Assembly: GCA_903644035.1 (NCBI GenBank)
Contig: CAHJXG010000404.1
Span: 1-16,789 of the forward strand
Length of the DNA stretch: 16,789 bases
Direction: 5' to 3'
Source: Rhodospirillales bacterium
GTDB lineage: Bacteria > Pseudomonadota > Alphaproteobacteria > Acetobacterales > Acetobacteraceae
In this document: positions 1 through 7,094 of the stretch, in pieces
Layout of the letters: each line of letters starts with the position of its first letter
Position numbering within the stretch: position 1 is the stretch's first letter
The notes under the pieces: model-generated
The model's input: the letters and a program-made list of their open reading frames with translations, nothing else
Told to the model about the DNA's origin: nothing
Databases searched by the model: none
Made by a program: the position numbers and the translations under genes

Positions 1-2
1 TC

Positions 3-428
3 GGCGTGAACCCCACGCCGGGGCGGCCCAACCCGATGCGGGCGTCGGTGCGGCTGCGGGCGCGCATCCTGCAGGTGCGCGACGTGCCGCCGGGCGGGCG
101 CGTCGGCTACAACGGCGTCTGGACGGCGCAGCGGCCGAGCCGGATCGCCACGGTGTCGGTCGGCTATGCCGACGGTTATCCGCGCATCCTGACCAACCGG
201 GCCGCCGCGTGTTTTGACGAACAGGCGGTCCCGCTGGTAGGCCGTGTCTCCATGGACCTCTCAACCTTCGACATCACCGACGCGCCCGGCGCCGTCACGG
301 GCAGTTGGCTGGACCTGATCGGTCCCTCCATGCCGGTGGACGAGGTGGCGCGGCGGGCCGGCACGAACGGCTACGAGATCCTGACGCAGCTTGGGGCGCG
401 CTACCGCCGGGCCTATCTCGGCGCATGA
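3..428 (+). CDS. alr: Alanine racemase, C-terminal part (5' end outside window)
   Basis: PLP-dependent interconversion of L- and D-alanine in the cytoplasm, supplying D-Ala for peptidoglycan. The frame is open from base 3, so the N-terminal PLP-lysine barrel lies outside the window; what remains is the end of the barrel and the C-terminal beta domain. The stretch VGYADGYPR (bases 156-182) carries the family's catalytic tyrosine (TAT at 165-167). VGRVSMDL (bases 237-260) is the conserved substrate-side loop with its methionine. The C-terminus GYEILTQLGARYRR is typical of the family. The TGA stop (426-428) overlaps the ATG of mlaE, suggesting cotranscription. A GTG at base 6 could be read as a start, but it falls inside the conserved family region and is not the real start. 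Confidence 0.95.
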   Translation, partial: GVNPTPGRPNPMRASVRLRARILQVRDVPPGGRVGYNGVWTAQRPSRIATVSVGYADGYPRILTNRAAACFDEQAVPLVGRVSMDLSTFDITDAPGAVTGSWLDLIGPSMPVDEVARRAGTNGYEILTQLGARYRRAYLGA

Positions 429-1210
429 TCGATCCCTTGGACGCGGTGGCGGCCGTCGGGCGCGGCACGATCGGGGCCGTGCGTGCCACGGGGGCGGTGG
501 CACTGTTCGGCGCGGCAGGCCTGTCCCATCTGGTGCGCCCGCCGTTCTACGGCCGGATGTTCCTGCAGGCCTTCATCGAGTTCAGCTATTTCAGCCTGCC
601 GGTCGTGGCGCTGACGGCGGTGTTCTCCGGCGCGGTCATCGCGTTGCAATCCTTCACCGGCTTCTCCCGCTTCGGCGCCGAGAGCGCCATCGCGGGGATC
701 GTCGTGCTCTCCGTGGTGCGGGAGCTTGGCCCGGTGCTGGCCGGGCTGATGGTGGCAGGCCGGGTCGGGGCGGCGATGGCGGCGGAGCTTGGGACGATGC
801 GGGTCACCGACCAGATCGACGCGCTGGGCACGCTGTCCACCAACCCAATGAAGTACCTGGTGGCGCCGCGGCTGCTGGCGGGCCTGATCGCGGTGCCGCT
901 GCTGGTGATCGTGGCGGACGTGCTGGGCGTCGCGGGCGGGTTCCTGGTCAGCACCGTGAAGCTCGGCTTCAACCCGTCGGGGTATCTCACCAGCACGTTC
1001 CAGATCCTCACCACCACGGACGTGGTGGCAGGCCTGGCCAAGGCGGCGGCGTTCGGCTTCCTGATCGCGTTGATGGGCTGCTACCACGGCTACAACAGCA
1101 AGGGCGGCGCGCAGGGCGTGGGGTCTGCGACCACCAGCGCCGTGGTCGCCGCCAGCATCCTGATCCTCGCCTTCGACTACGTGCTGACCGAGCTGTTCTT
1201 CGCCCGATGA
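425..1210 (+). CDS. mlaE: MlaE-family ABC transporter permease (phospholipid/retrograde lipid transport)
   Basis: Inner-membrane permease of a MlaFEDB-type ABC system that moves glycerophospholipids between inner membrane and periplasmic carriers to keep the outer membrane asymmetric. It has 261 codons, matching the roughly 260 aa of the family. The signature is ELGPVLAGLMVAGRVGAAMA followed by ELGTMRVTDQIDAL (about residues 100-140), the MlaE coupling region. An amphipathic N-terminus is followed by about five hydrophobic segments. The ATG at 425 overlaps the alr stop; upstream in-frame codons run through alr sequence and look nothing like a permease. The stop overlaps the mlaF start (ATGA at 1207-1210), so permease and ATPase are translationally coupled. 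No MCE-domain mlaD or other mla gene is in the window. Confidence 0.93.
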   Translation: MIDPLDAVAAVGRGTIGAVRATGAVALFGAAGLSHLVRPPFYGRMFLQAFIEFSYFSLPVVALTAVFSGAVIALQSFTGFSRFGAESAIAGIVVLSVVRELGPVLAGLMVAGRVGAAMAAELGTMRVTDQIDALGTLSTNPMKYLVAPRLLAGLIAVPLLVIVADVLGVAGGFLVSTVKLGFNPSGYLTSTFQILTTTDVVAGLAKAAAFGFLIALMGCYHGYNSKGGAQGVGSATTSAVVAASILILAFDYVLTELFFAR

Positions 1211-1977
1211 GCGATCCTAAAATCCGCGTGCGCGGGCTGACCAAGGCGTTCGGCGCCAAGACGGTGCTGGACGGCATCGACCTCGATGTCGCGGCCGGCA
1301 CCTCCATGGTGGTGATTGGCGGCTCCGGCAGCGGCAAGTCCGTGCTGCTGAAATGCATCCTCGGCCTGATCGAGCCGGACGCCGGCAGCATCGAGATCGA
1401 CGGCCGCGACGTGCTGCGCCTGCCCCGGCAGGAGCGGGAGCAGGTGAACGCCCGCATCGGCATGCTGTTCCAGGCCGGCGCCCTGTTCGACAGCCTGACA
1501 GTCTGGGAGAACGTCGCCTTCGGCCTGCTGGCGCAGCACAAGGCGGCCCGTGCCGAGGCGCGGGAGCGCGCCGGCACGATCCTGGCACAGGTCGGCCTCG
1601 ATCCCAGCGTCGGCGACCTGTCGCCTGCCGAGCTGTCCGGCGGGATGCAGAAGCGCGTGGGCCTGGCGCGCGCCATCGCGAGCCAGCCGGACATCCTGTT
1701 CTTCGACGAGCCGACGACGGGCCTTGATCCCATCATGGGGGCGGTGATCGACGGGCTGATCGTCGATTGCGTGAAGCGCCTGGGCAGCACGGCCATCGCG
1801 ATCACGCACGACATGGCGAGCGCCACCCGCATCGGCGACCGGGCGGCGATGCTGTTCCGCGGCAAGCTGGTCTGGCAGGGCCAGGCGGCGGACCTGCTGC
1901 ACAGCGGCAATTCCATGGTGGACCAGTTCACCCACGGGCGGCGGGAGGGGCCGATCCAGATGGAGTTGCGGCGGTGA
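1207..1977 (+). CDS. mlaF: MlaF-family ABC transporter ATP-binding protein
   Basis: Cytoplasmic ATPase that powers the MlaE permease. It has 256 aa, near the family length. Walker A is GGSGSGKS at residues 38-45, the Q-loop region is GMLFQAGALFDSLTV, the ABC signature is LSGGMQKRVGLARAI, Walker B plus catalytic Glu is ILFFDEPTTGLDP, and the switch His is in AITHDM. The GALFDSLTVWENV wording after the Q-loop is characteristic of Mla/Ttg2A ATPases. The ATG at 1207 overlaps the mlaE stop. The next gene starts 19 bases after the stop but is not an mla gene: the expected MCE-domain partner (mlaD) is missing here. Confidence 0.94.
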   Translation: MSDPKIRVRGLTKAFGAKTVLDGIDLDVAAGTSMVVIGGSGSGKSVLLKCILGLIEPDAGSIEIDGRDVLRLPRQEREQVNARIGMLFQAGALFDSLTVWENVAFGLLAQHKAARAEARERAGTILAQVGLDPSVGDLSPAELSGGMQKRVGLARAIASQPDILFFDEPTTGLDPIMGAVIDGLIVDCVKRLGSTAIAITHDMASATRIGDRAAMLFRGKLVWQGQAADLLHSGNSMVDQFTHGRREGPIQMELRR

Positions 1978-1996
1978 CCTGGGGTATGCTGCGGCG

Positions 1997-2293
1997 ATGA
2001 AATACGATCGGATTGTTGAAAAGGCTCGGGAAGTCGTTGGCCGTCACGCATTGCCGGATTTCGTGACGAGGTTTGAGGTGCAACTGGGCGAGTTCGACGG
2101 CGATCCCGCCATGTGGATCGTGTTCAAGATGCTGCCCGAGCCGCCCCTTGGAAGTCCGGCATTCGAACAGCAAGTGAACGGCATCAGCGAGATAGTCGCC
2201 GCAGTCATGCCCGATCTTCTGGAAACGTTCGAGGACCGGTTTCCATATTTCCGGTTCGAGACTGACCACGAGCTGAAGCCCGTAGCAGAGTGA
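1997..2293 (+). CDS. Hypothetical small acidic protein, partner of the downstream HEPN protein
   Basis: A 98-aa acidic protein that I do not recognise. It begins MKYDRIVEKAREVV (probable helix), continues with a strand-like part (FVTRFEVQLGEFDGDPAMWIVFKML), and ends in a helix plus strand (AVMPDLLETFEDRFPYFRFE). No nucleotidyltransferase GSxxxG/DxD motif is visible, so it is not an obvious MNT antitoxin. GC and codon use (AAA, GAT, ATT, GTT) are clearly lower-GC than mlaF and radA. The gene lies 19 bases after mlaF. Its TGA overlaps the GTG of the next gene (GTGA, 2290-2293), so the two are translated together. By analogy with HEPN operons it may be a cognate antidote or partner; this is inference from arrangement only. 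Confidence 0.75.
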   Translation: MKYDRIVEKAREVVGRHALPDFVTRFEVQLGEFDGDPAMWIVFKMLPEPPLGSPAFEQQVNGISEIVAAVMPDLLETFEDRFPYFRFETDHELKPVAE

Positions 2294-2817
2294 CCCACGC
2301 CTCAGAACTGGTCAGGCACGCCCGTGAGTTGATTAGCAGCCAGTATGCCCTGCCGGGCAGCACGTCCGATGAGATTGTGCCACGCCGGGCATTGTCGTCC
2401 GCATACTATGGGCTGTTCCACCGACTGACGACCGCGGGTTCGATGCCGTTCGCGGCAGGTGGTGAGCCGCTCCGCTTCCAAGCGGCGCGCGCATTCAGTC
2501 ACACCGCCATGCGAAAGGTATGCGATGCCTACGTCCGCTCTCCGGCACGCCCATTTCCACCGGGGCTGGAGAAGCTGATCCCGGCTCCACCCGACAAACG
2601 CTTGATCGGGATAGCCCTTGCATTCGCGCGATTGCAGGAAGGCCGCCATTCAGCGGACTACGACCTTTCGACCGCGATTGAGCCTCGATACGCCGCAGGG
2701 TTGGTCAGCCTCGCCGAAACCGCCCTCGCCGACTTCGACGCCATCCAGTCCCTCCCCGAAACCGTCGTGTTCCTTGCGGCTCTCCTGCTCGCCGACCGCT
2801 GGACCCGGCGTGGCTAA
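2290..2817 (+). CDS. HEPN-like domain protein
   Basis: A 175-aa, mostly helical protein with the layout of HEPN/UPF0332-type proteins. RRALSSAYYGLFHRL (32-46) matches the family's R..S.aYYa.FH helix. A middle helix contains ARAFSHTAMRKVC (66-78), and RHSADYDL (119-126) resembles the conserved R..ADYD element. Many HEPN proteins are RNases, or toxins paired with a small antidote; I cannot assign activity here. The GTG start at 2290 overlaps the preceding stop. The 3' end overlaps radA by 8 bases, because radA starts with GTG at 2810 inside this gene. Base composition is lower in GC until about 2700, then returns to the local average. It is probably a horizontally gained cassette wedged into the housekeeping operon. 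Confidence 0.72.
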   Translation: MTHASELVRHARELISSQYALPGSTSDEIVPRRALSSAYYGLFHRLTTAGSMPFAAGGEPLRFQAARAFSHTAMRKVCDAYVRSPARPFPPGLEKLIPAPPDKRLIGIALAFARLQEGRHSADYDLSTAIEPRYAAGLVSLAETALADFDAIQSLPETVVFLAALLLADRWTRRG

Positions 2818-4207
2818 GCCCACCGCCCGCTACGTCTGCCAGAGCTGTGGCGCCGCCTATCCAAAATGGGCCGGGCGCTGCGACGCCTGCGGCGAGTGGA
2901 ACACGCTGGTCGAGGAGACCGTCGAGGCCCGGCCCGGCCCCGTCGGCCGTGCCAGCACCGGGCGGCGGATCACCTTCGTCGGCCTGCAAGGCAGCGCGGC
3001 ACCGCCGCCGCGCGCCAACACTGGTATCGCCGAGCTTGACCGCGTGCTGGGTGGCGGGCTGGTGCCGGCCTCCGCCGTGCTGGTCGGCGGCGATCCCGGC
3101 ATCGGCAAGTCCACGCTGATGCTGCAGGCGGCGGCGACGCTGGCGCGGGCGGGGCGCCGGGTCATGTATATCTCGGGCGAGGAGTCCATCGACCAAGTCC
3201 GCCTGCGCGCGCAGCGCCTGGGCCTCGCGGACGCGGCGCTCGAACTCGCCAGCGCCATCAACGTCCGCGACATCGCCGCCACCCTGGAGCAGGAGCGCGA
3301 CCTGGCGCTCGTGGTGATCGACAGCATCCAGACCATGTGGCTCGACACCATCGAGAGCGCGCCCGGCACCGTCGCCCAGGTGCGCGCCACGAGCTTCGAG
3401 CTGATCCGGCTCGCCAAGTCGCGCGGCTTCTCCCTCGTGCTGGTGGGCCACGTCACCAAGGAGGGCGCGCTCGCCGGCCCGCGAGTGCTGGAGCACATGG
3501 TCGATGCCGTGCTGTATTTCGAAGGCGACCGCGGCCACCAGTTCCGCATCCTGCGCGCGGTCAAGAACCGCTTCGGCGCGACGGACGAGATCGGCGTGTT
3601 CGAGATGACCGAGCTGGGCCTGTCCGAGGTGCCCAACCCCTCCGCGCTGTTCCTGGCGGAGCGGCGCGGCAACATCGCGGGGTCGGCGGTGTTCGCGGGC
3701 CTCGAAGGCACCCGCCCGGTCCTGGTCGAGGTGCAGGCGCTGCTGGCACCCAACAGCGGCGGGTCGCCCCGGCGCTCTGTCGTCGGGTGGGACAGCGGGC
3801 GGCTGTCCATGCTGCTGGCCGTGCTGGAAACCCGGGCGGGCCTGCGGATGGGCAGCACGGACGTCTACCTCAACATCGCCGGCGGGCTGCGGGTCAATGA
3901 ACCCGCGGCCGACCTCGCCGTGGCCGCCGCCCTCGCCTCCGCCGCGACGGATACGCCGACCAGCGCCTCCATGGTGTATTTCGGCGAGGTCGGGCTGTCC
4001 GGCGAGGTCCGGCAGGTGGCGCAGGCCGAGTCCCGGCTGAAGGAAGCCCACAAGATGGGGTTCGAGATCGCCTGCCTGCCGCGCCGGCTGGCGCGCGGGG
4101 GACGCAAGAGCAGCCCGCCGGACGGGCTGAGGCTGGATGAGATCGGCCACCTGACCGACCTGGTCGCCGCGTTCAGCGGGAAGCCGGCTGCCAAGGGAGC
4201 GCCGTGA
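2810..4207 (+). CDS. radA: DNA repair protein RadA (Sms)
   Basis: RecA-like branch-migration ATPase acting in recombination intermediate processing. It has 465 aa against about 460 in E. coli. The N-terminal C4 zinc finger is C10-x2-C13 and C24-x2-C27 (CQSCG, CDACG). Walker A is GGDPGIGKST around 93-102. The RadA-specific KNRFG motif is at 252-256, and the C-terminal Lon-protease-like domain follows (DVYLNIAGGLRVNEPAADLAV region). The start is GTG at 2810, giving MAKPTARYVCQSCG, the usual distance to the zinc finger. A start further upstream at 2618 would add about 64 residues that merely read the HEPN gene in another frame. Start and HEPN stop overlap by 8 bases. A 91-base gap follows before cvpA. 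Confidence 0.96.
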   Translation: MAKPTARYVCQSCGAAYPKWAGRCDACGEWNTLVEETVEARPGPVGRASTGRRITFVGLQGSAAPPPRANTGIAELDRVLGGGLVPASAVLVGGDPGIGKSTLMLQAAATLARAGRRVMYISGEESIDQVRLRAQRLGLADAALELASAINVRDIAATLEQERDLALVVIDSIQTMWLDTIESAPGTVAQVRATSFELIRLAKSRGFSLVLVGHVTKEGALAGPRVLEHMVDAVLYFEGDRGHQFRILRAVKNRFGATDEIGVFEMTELGLSEVPNPSALFLAERRGNIAGSAVFAGLEGTRPVLVEVQALLAPNSGGSPRRSVVGWDSGRLSMLLAVLETRAGLRMGSTDVYLNIAGGLRVNEPAADLAVAAALASAATDTPTSASMVYFGEVGLSGEVRQVAQAESRLKEAHKMGFEIACLPRRLARGGRKSSPPDGLRLDEIGHLTDLVAAFSGKPAAKGAP

Positions 4208-4298
4208 CAAATCCGAACAACGGCGGCTGACATGAGACACCGTTGGCGTCTTTGACCGATGACGGCTATACCCGCGGCGCACGACTTGGGACGGCTGC

Positions 4299-4886
4299 AT
4301 GAATTGGGTGGACCTCGTGGTCCTGGCGCTCGCGCTCGTGTCGGGTCTGCTGGGCGCCATGCGCGGCTTGGTGCGCGAGGTCCTGGGCGTCGCCGCCTGG
4401 ATTGCCGCCGCGTTCGCCGCCGGGCCATACGGCGCGTTCCGCTATGTCGCACCTTGGGTGCGCCGCCATGTGTCGGATCCCGGCATCGCCGACATGATGG
4501 CGTTCGGTGGCGTGTTCCTGGTTGTCCTGATCCTGTTATGGCTGGTGGTGCGCGCGATCAGCGGTGCGGTGCGCGGGTCGGCGCTTGGCGGCCTCGACCG
4601 TACGTTGGGGCTGGTATTCGGCGTCGGCAGGGGTGCGGCCTTGCTGGTGGTGGCCTATATCCTGCTGGGCATTGGGCTGGCGATCGACCAATGGCCGGCC
4701 CCGGTTCTGGAGGCACGGAGCTTGCCCCTCGTCCATCATGGAGCCGAGTGGCTGGCCGGCCAGCTTCCGCCGACGTACCGGCCCGCCGTGGCCCGTCCGC
4801 CGCTCGGCCGGTCGGCCACGGCGGCCAGTCTGCTGCGTGCCAGCCCCGTGGGCCGTGCCCTGGGTGTCCGGCCGTCACGGGAGTAG
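4299..4886 (+). CDS. cvpA: CvpA family membrane protein
   Basis: Inner-membrane protein of the CvpA (colicin V production) family, found next to purF in many proteobacteria; its molecular role is poorly defined. It has 195 aa. The N-terminus MNWVDLVVLALALVSGLLGA and the next part MRGLVREVLGVAAWIAAAFA are the hallmark first two segments. A third hydrophobic segment lies near residues 65-88, and a fourth (GRGAALLVVAYILLGIGLAI) follows DRTLGLVFG. The C-terminal third is a proline/arginine-rich cytoplasmic tail. purF starts 9 bases after the stop. The 91 bases upstream hold no clear promoter, only a short inverted repeat CAACGG/CCGTTG (4218-4223, 4240-4245). Confidence 0.92.
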   Translation: MNWVDLVVLALALVSGLLGAMRGLVREVLGVAAWIAAAFAAGPYGAFRYVAPWVRRHVSDPGIADMMAFGGVFLVVLILLWLVVRAISGAVRGSALGGLDRTLGLVFGVGRGAALLVVAYILLGIGLAIDQWPAPVLEARSLPLVHHGAEWLAGQLPPTYRPAVARPPLGRSATAASLLRASPVGRALGVRPSRE

Positions 4887-4895
4887 GAGAGTGCC

Positions 4896-6374
4896 ATGGT
4901 GCTGACCCAGTCCGAGACCGACCCGTCCCTTGACGACGACAAGCTGCACGAGGAGTGCGGCGTGTTCGGCGTCTGGAACGTCACTGACGCCGCCGCCGTC
5001 ACGGCGCTCGGCCTGCACGCGCTGCAGCACCGCGGGCAGGAGGCGACGGGGATCGTCAGCTACGACGGGCACAGGTTCCACAGCCACCGTGGCCTCGGCC
5101 TGGTCGGCGACAACTTCGGCCAGGCCAAGGTGATCGCCTCGCTGCCGGGTGCGAACGCCATCGGGCACAACCGCTACGCCACCACCGGCGACACCATCCT
5201 GCGCAACGTGCAGCCGCTGTATGCCGATTTCGAGTTCGGCGGCTTCGCGGTGGCCCACAACGGCAACCTGACCAACGCCAACGCGCTGCACCGTGCCCTC
5301 GTCCGCCGCGGCTGCCTGTTCCAGAGCACGACGGACAGCGAGGTGTTCGTTCACCTGATCGCCATCAGCCTTTACTCGACCGTGGTGGACCGGCTGATCG
5401 ACGCCTTGAAGCAGGTTGTCGGCGCCTACTCGCTGGTGGCGCTGTCGAACGAGGCGATGATGGGCGTGCGCGACCCGCTCGGCGTGCGTCCGCTGATCCT
5501 GGGCCGCATCGGCAACGAGGGCACCGGCGGCTGGGTGCTGGCCAGCGAGACCTGCGCGCTCGACATCGTCGGCGCCGAGTTCGTCCGCGACGTGGACCCC
5601 GGCGAGATCGTCGTCATCAACGACCAGGGCGTGCGCAGCATCAAGCCGTTCGGCAGCAGCAAGAGCCGGTTCTGCGTGTTCGAATACATCTACTTCGCCC
5701 GGCCCGACTCGGTGATGGAGGGCATGCCGGTCTACGACGCCCGCAAGCGCATCGGCGCGGAGCTGGCCCGCGAGAGCCATGTGGACGCCGACGTGATCGT
5801 GCCCGTGCCCGACAGCGGCGTGCCGTCCGCCATGGGGTTCAGCGCCGAGAGCGGCATCCCGTTCGAGCTGGGCATCATCCGCAACCACTATGTCGGCCGC
5901 ACCTTCATTGAGCCGACCGACAGCATCCGCAACCTGGGCGTCAAGCTGAAGCACTCGGCCAACCAGTCTGTGCTGAAGGGCAAGCGGGTGATCCTCGTGG
6001 ACGACAGCATCGTGCGCGGCACGACGAGCCGGAAGATCGTCGAGATGGTCCGCGGGGCCGGTGCGGCGGAGGTGCACATGCGGATCTCCTCCCCGCCCAC
6101 CACGCATTCCTGCTTCTACGGGATCGACACGCCGGAACGCGGCAAGCTGCTGGCGGCGCGGCACAGCGTGGAGGAGATGGCGCAGATCATCGGCGCCGAC
6201 AGCCTGGCGTTCGTGTCGCTCGATGGGCTGTATCGGGCCTTGGGCAAGGCGAACCGGGACGCCGCCAAGCCGCACTACTGCGATGCGTGCTTCACCGGGG
6301 AGTATCCGATCGCGTTGCCGGACATGATGGACAACTCGGACCGCCAGCTCAGCTTGCTGACCGAAATGCACTGA
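4896..6374 (+). CDS. purF: Amidophosphoribosyltransferase
   Basis: First committed step of de novo purine synthesis: PRPP plus glutamine gives phosphoribosylamine, glutamate and pyrophosphate. It has 492 aa. An N-terminal Ntn glutaminase domain begins at Cys21 after a short propeptide (HEECGVFGVW). Supporting motifs are ALQHRGQEATGI, GHNRYATTG and AHNGNLTN. The C-terminal phosphoribosyltransferase domain has the PRPP-binding loop VILVDDSIVRGTTSRK at about 365-380. A late THSCFYGIDTP is also typical. The next gene's ATG shares the last base of this stop (TGATG at 6372-6376), so the SDR gene is probably cotranslated. Confidence 0.97.
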   Translation: MVLTQSETDPSLDDDKLHEECGVFGVWNVTDAAAVTALGLHALQHRGQEATGIVSYDGHRFHSHRGLGLVGDNFGQAKVIASLPGANAIGHNRYATTGDTILRNVQPLYADFEFGGFAVAHNGNLTNANALHRALVRRGCLFQSTTDSEVFVHLIAISLYSTVVDRLIDALKQVVGAYSLVALSNEAMMGVRDPLGVRPLILGRIGNEGTGGWVLASETCALDIVGAEFVRDVDPGEIVVINDQGVRSIKPFGSSKSRFCVFEYIYFARPDSVMEGMPVYDARKRIGAELARESHVDADVIVPVPDSGVPSAMGFSAESGIPFELGIIRNHYVGRTFIEPTDSIRNLGVKLKHSANQSVLKGKRVILVDDSIVRGTTSRKIVEMVRGAGAAEVHMRISSPPTTHSCFYGIDTPERGKLLAARHSVEEMAQIIGADSLAFVSLDGLYRALGKANRDAAKPHYCDACFTGEYPIALPDMMDNSDRQLSLLTEMH

Positions 6375-7087
6375 TGTCCGAGCCGAAGTCGGACTCCCCG
6401 GGCCGCGTGGCGCTTGTCACCGGCGCCAGCCGCGGCATCGGCGCCGCGGCGGCCATCGAGCTGGCCCGGCGCGGCATGCACGTCGTGATCACCGCCCGGA
6501 CCCAGGGCGGGCTGGAGGACACCGACGACGCGATCCGCGCGCTGGGCGGCACCGCGACCCTGCTGCCGATGGACTTGGCCGACGGCCCGGCGCTCGACCC
6601 GATCGGACCGAGCCTGTTCGAGCGGTTCGGACGCCTGGACATCCTGGTGCACAGCGCCGGGGCGCTCGGGCGCCTGACCCCCGTCCCGCACATCCTGCCC
6701 CAGGACTGGGACACGGTCGTCGCCGTGAACCTCGCGTCCACGTGGCGGCTGATCCGCACCTGCGGCCCGCTGCTGCTGGCGGCTCCGGCCGGGCGCGCCG
6801 TGTTCGTCGCCACGGGGGTCGCATCCGCCCCCCGCGCCTACTGGGGCGCTTACGGCGCGACCAAGGCGGGGATGCAGCATCTGGTGACGAGCTGGGCGCA
6901 GGAGGTCGCGACCACCTCCCTGCGCGTCAACCTGTTCGATCCCGGCATCGTCGCCACCAAGCTGCGCGCCGAGGCCATGCCGGGCGAAGACCGGACCAAG
7001 CTGGCCAAACCCGAGGACGTAGCCGGGCCGCTGGTGGACCTGTGCGACCCGGCGCTCACGCTCAACGGCCAGATCGTCGGGCGCTAG
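6374..7087 (+). CDS. Short-chain dehydrogenase/reductase, YciK-like
   Basis: Classical SDR of 237 aa with an NAD(P)-binding Rossmann fold; the substrate is unknown. TGASRGIG (16-23) is the cofactor loop, HSAG replaces the usual NNAG, and Y160-GAT-K164 is the catalytic YxxxK. Aligning around WGAYGATK by eye puts Thr147 where the catalytic serine normally sits (FVATGVAS), a conservative change. The wording YWGAYGATKAG resembles YciK-type SDRs. The start is the ATG at 6374, which abuts purF and gives a normal short N-terminus before the glycine-rich loop. An SDR directly after purF is a familiar alphaproteobacterial arrangement. The stop lies only 7 bases from the end of the convergent MFS gene. 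Confidence 0.88.
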   Translation: MSEPKSDSPGRVALVTGASRGIGAAAAIELARRGMHVVITARTQGGLEDTDDAIRALGGTATLLPMDLADGPALDPIGPSLFERFGRLDILVHSAGALGRLTPVPHILPQDWDTVVAVNLASTWRLIRTCGPLLLAAPAGRAVFVATGVASAPRAYWGAYGATKAGMQHLVTSWAQEVATTSLRVNLFDPGIVATKLRAEAMPGEDRTKLAKPEDVAGPLVDLCDPALTLNGQIVGR

Positions 7088-7094
7088 CGCCCGC

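Noticed and set aside
4218..4272. Terminator or promoter between radA and cvpA
   Set aside because: The inverted repeat CAACGG/CCGTTG has a 16-base loop and no T-run; TTGACC and TATACC are only 9 bases apart.
2705..4360. 551-aa open frame antisense to radA
   Set aside because: Low-complexity shadow without recognisable domain; crosses the radA-cvpA gap and overlaps a clear RadA gene.
4875..6371. 498-aa open frame antisense to purF
   Set aside because: Histidine/aspartate/valine-rich shadow typical of the reverse strand of a high-GC gene; purF has all family motifs on the other strand.
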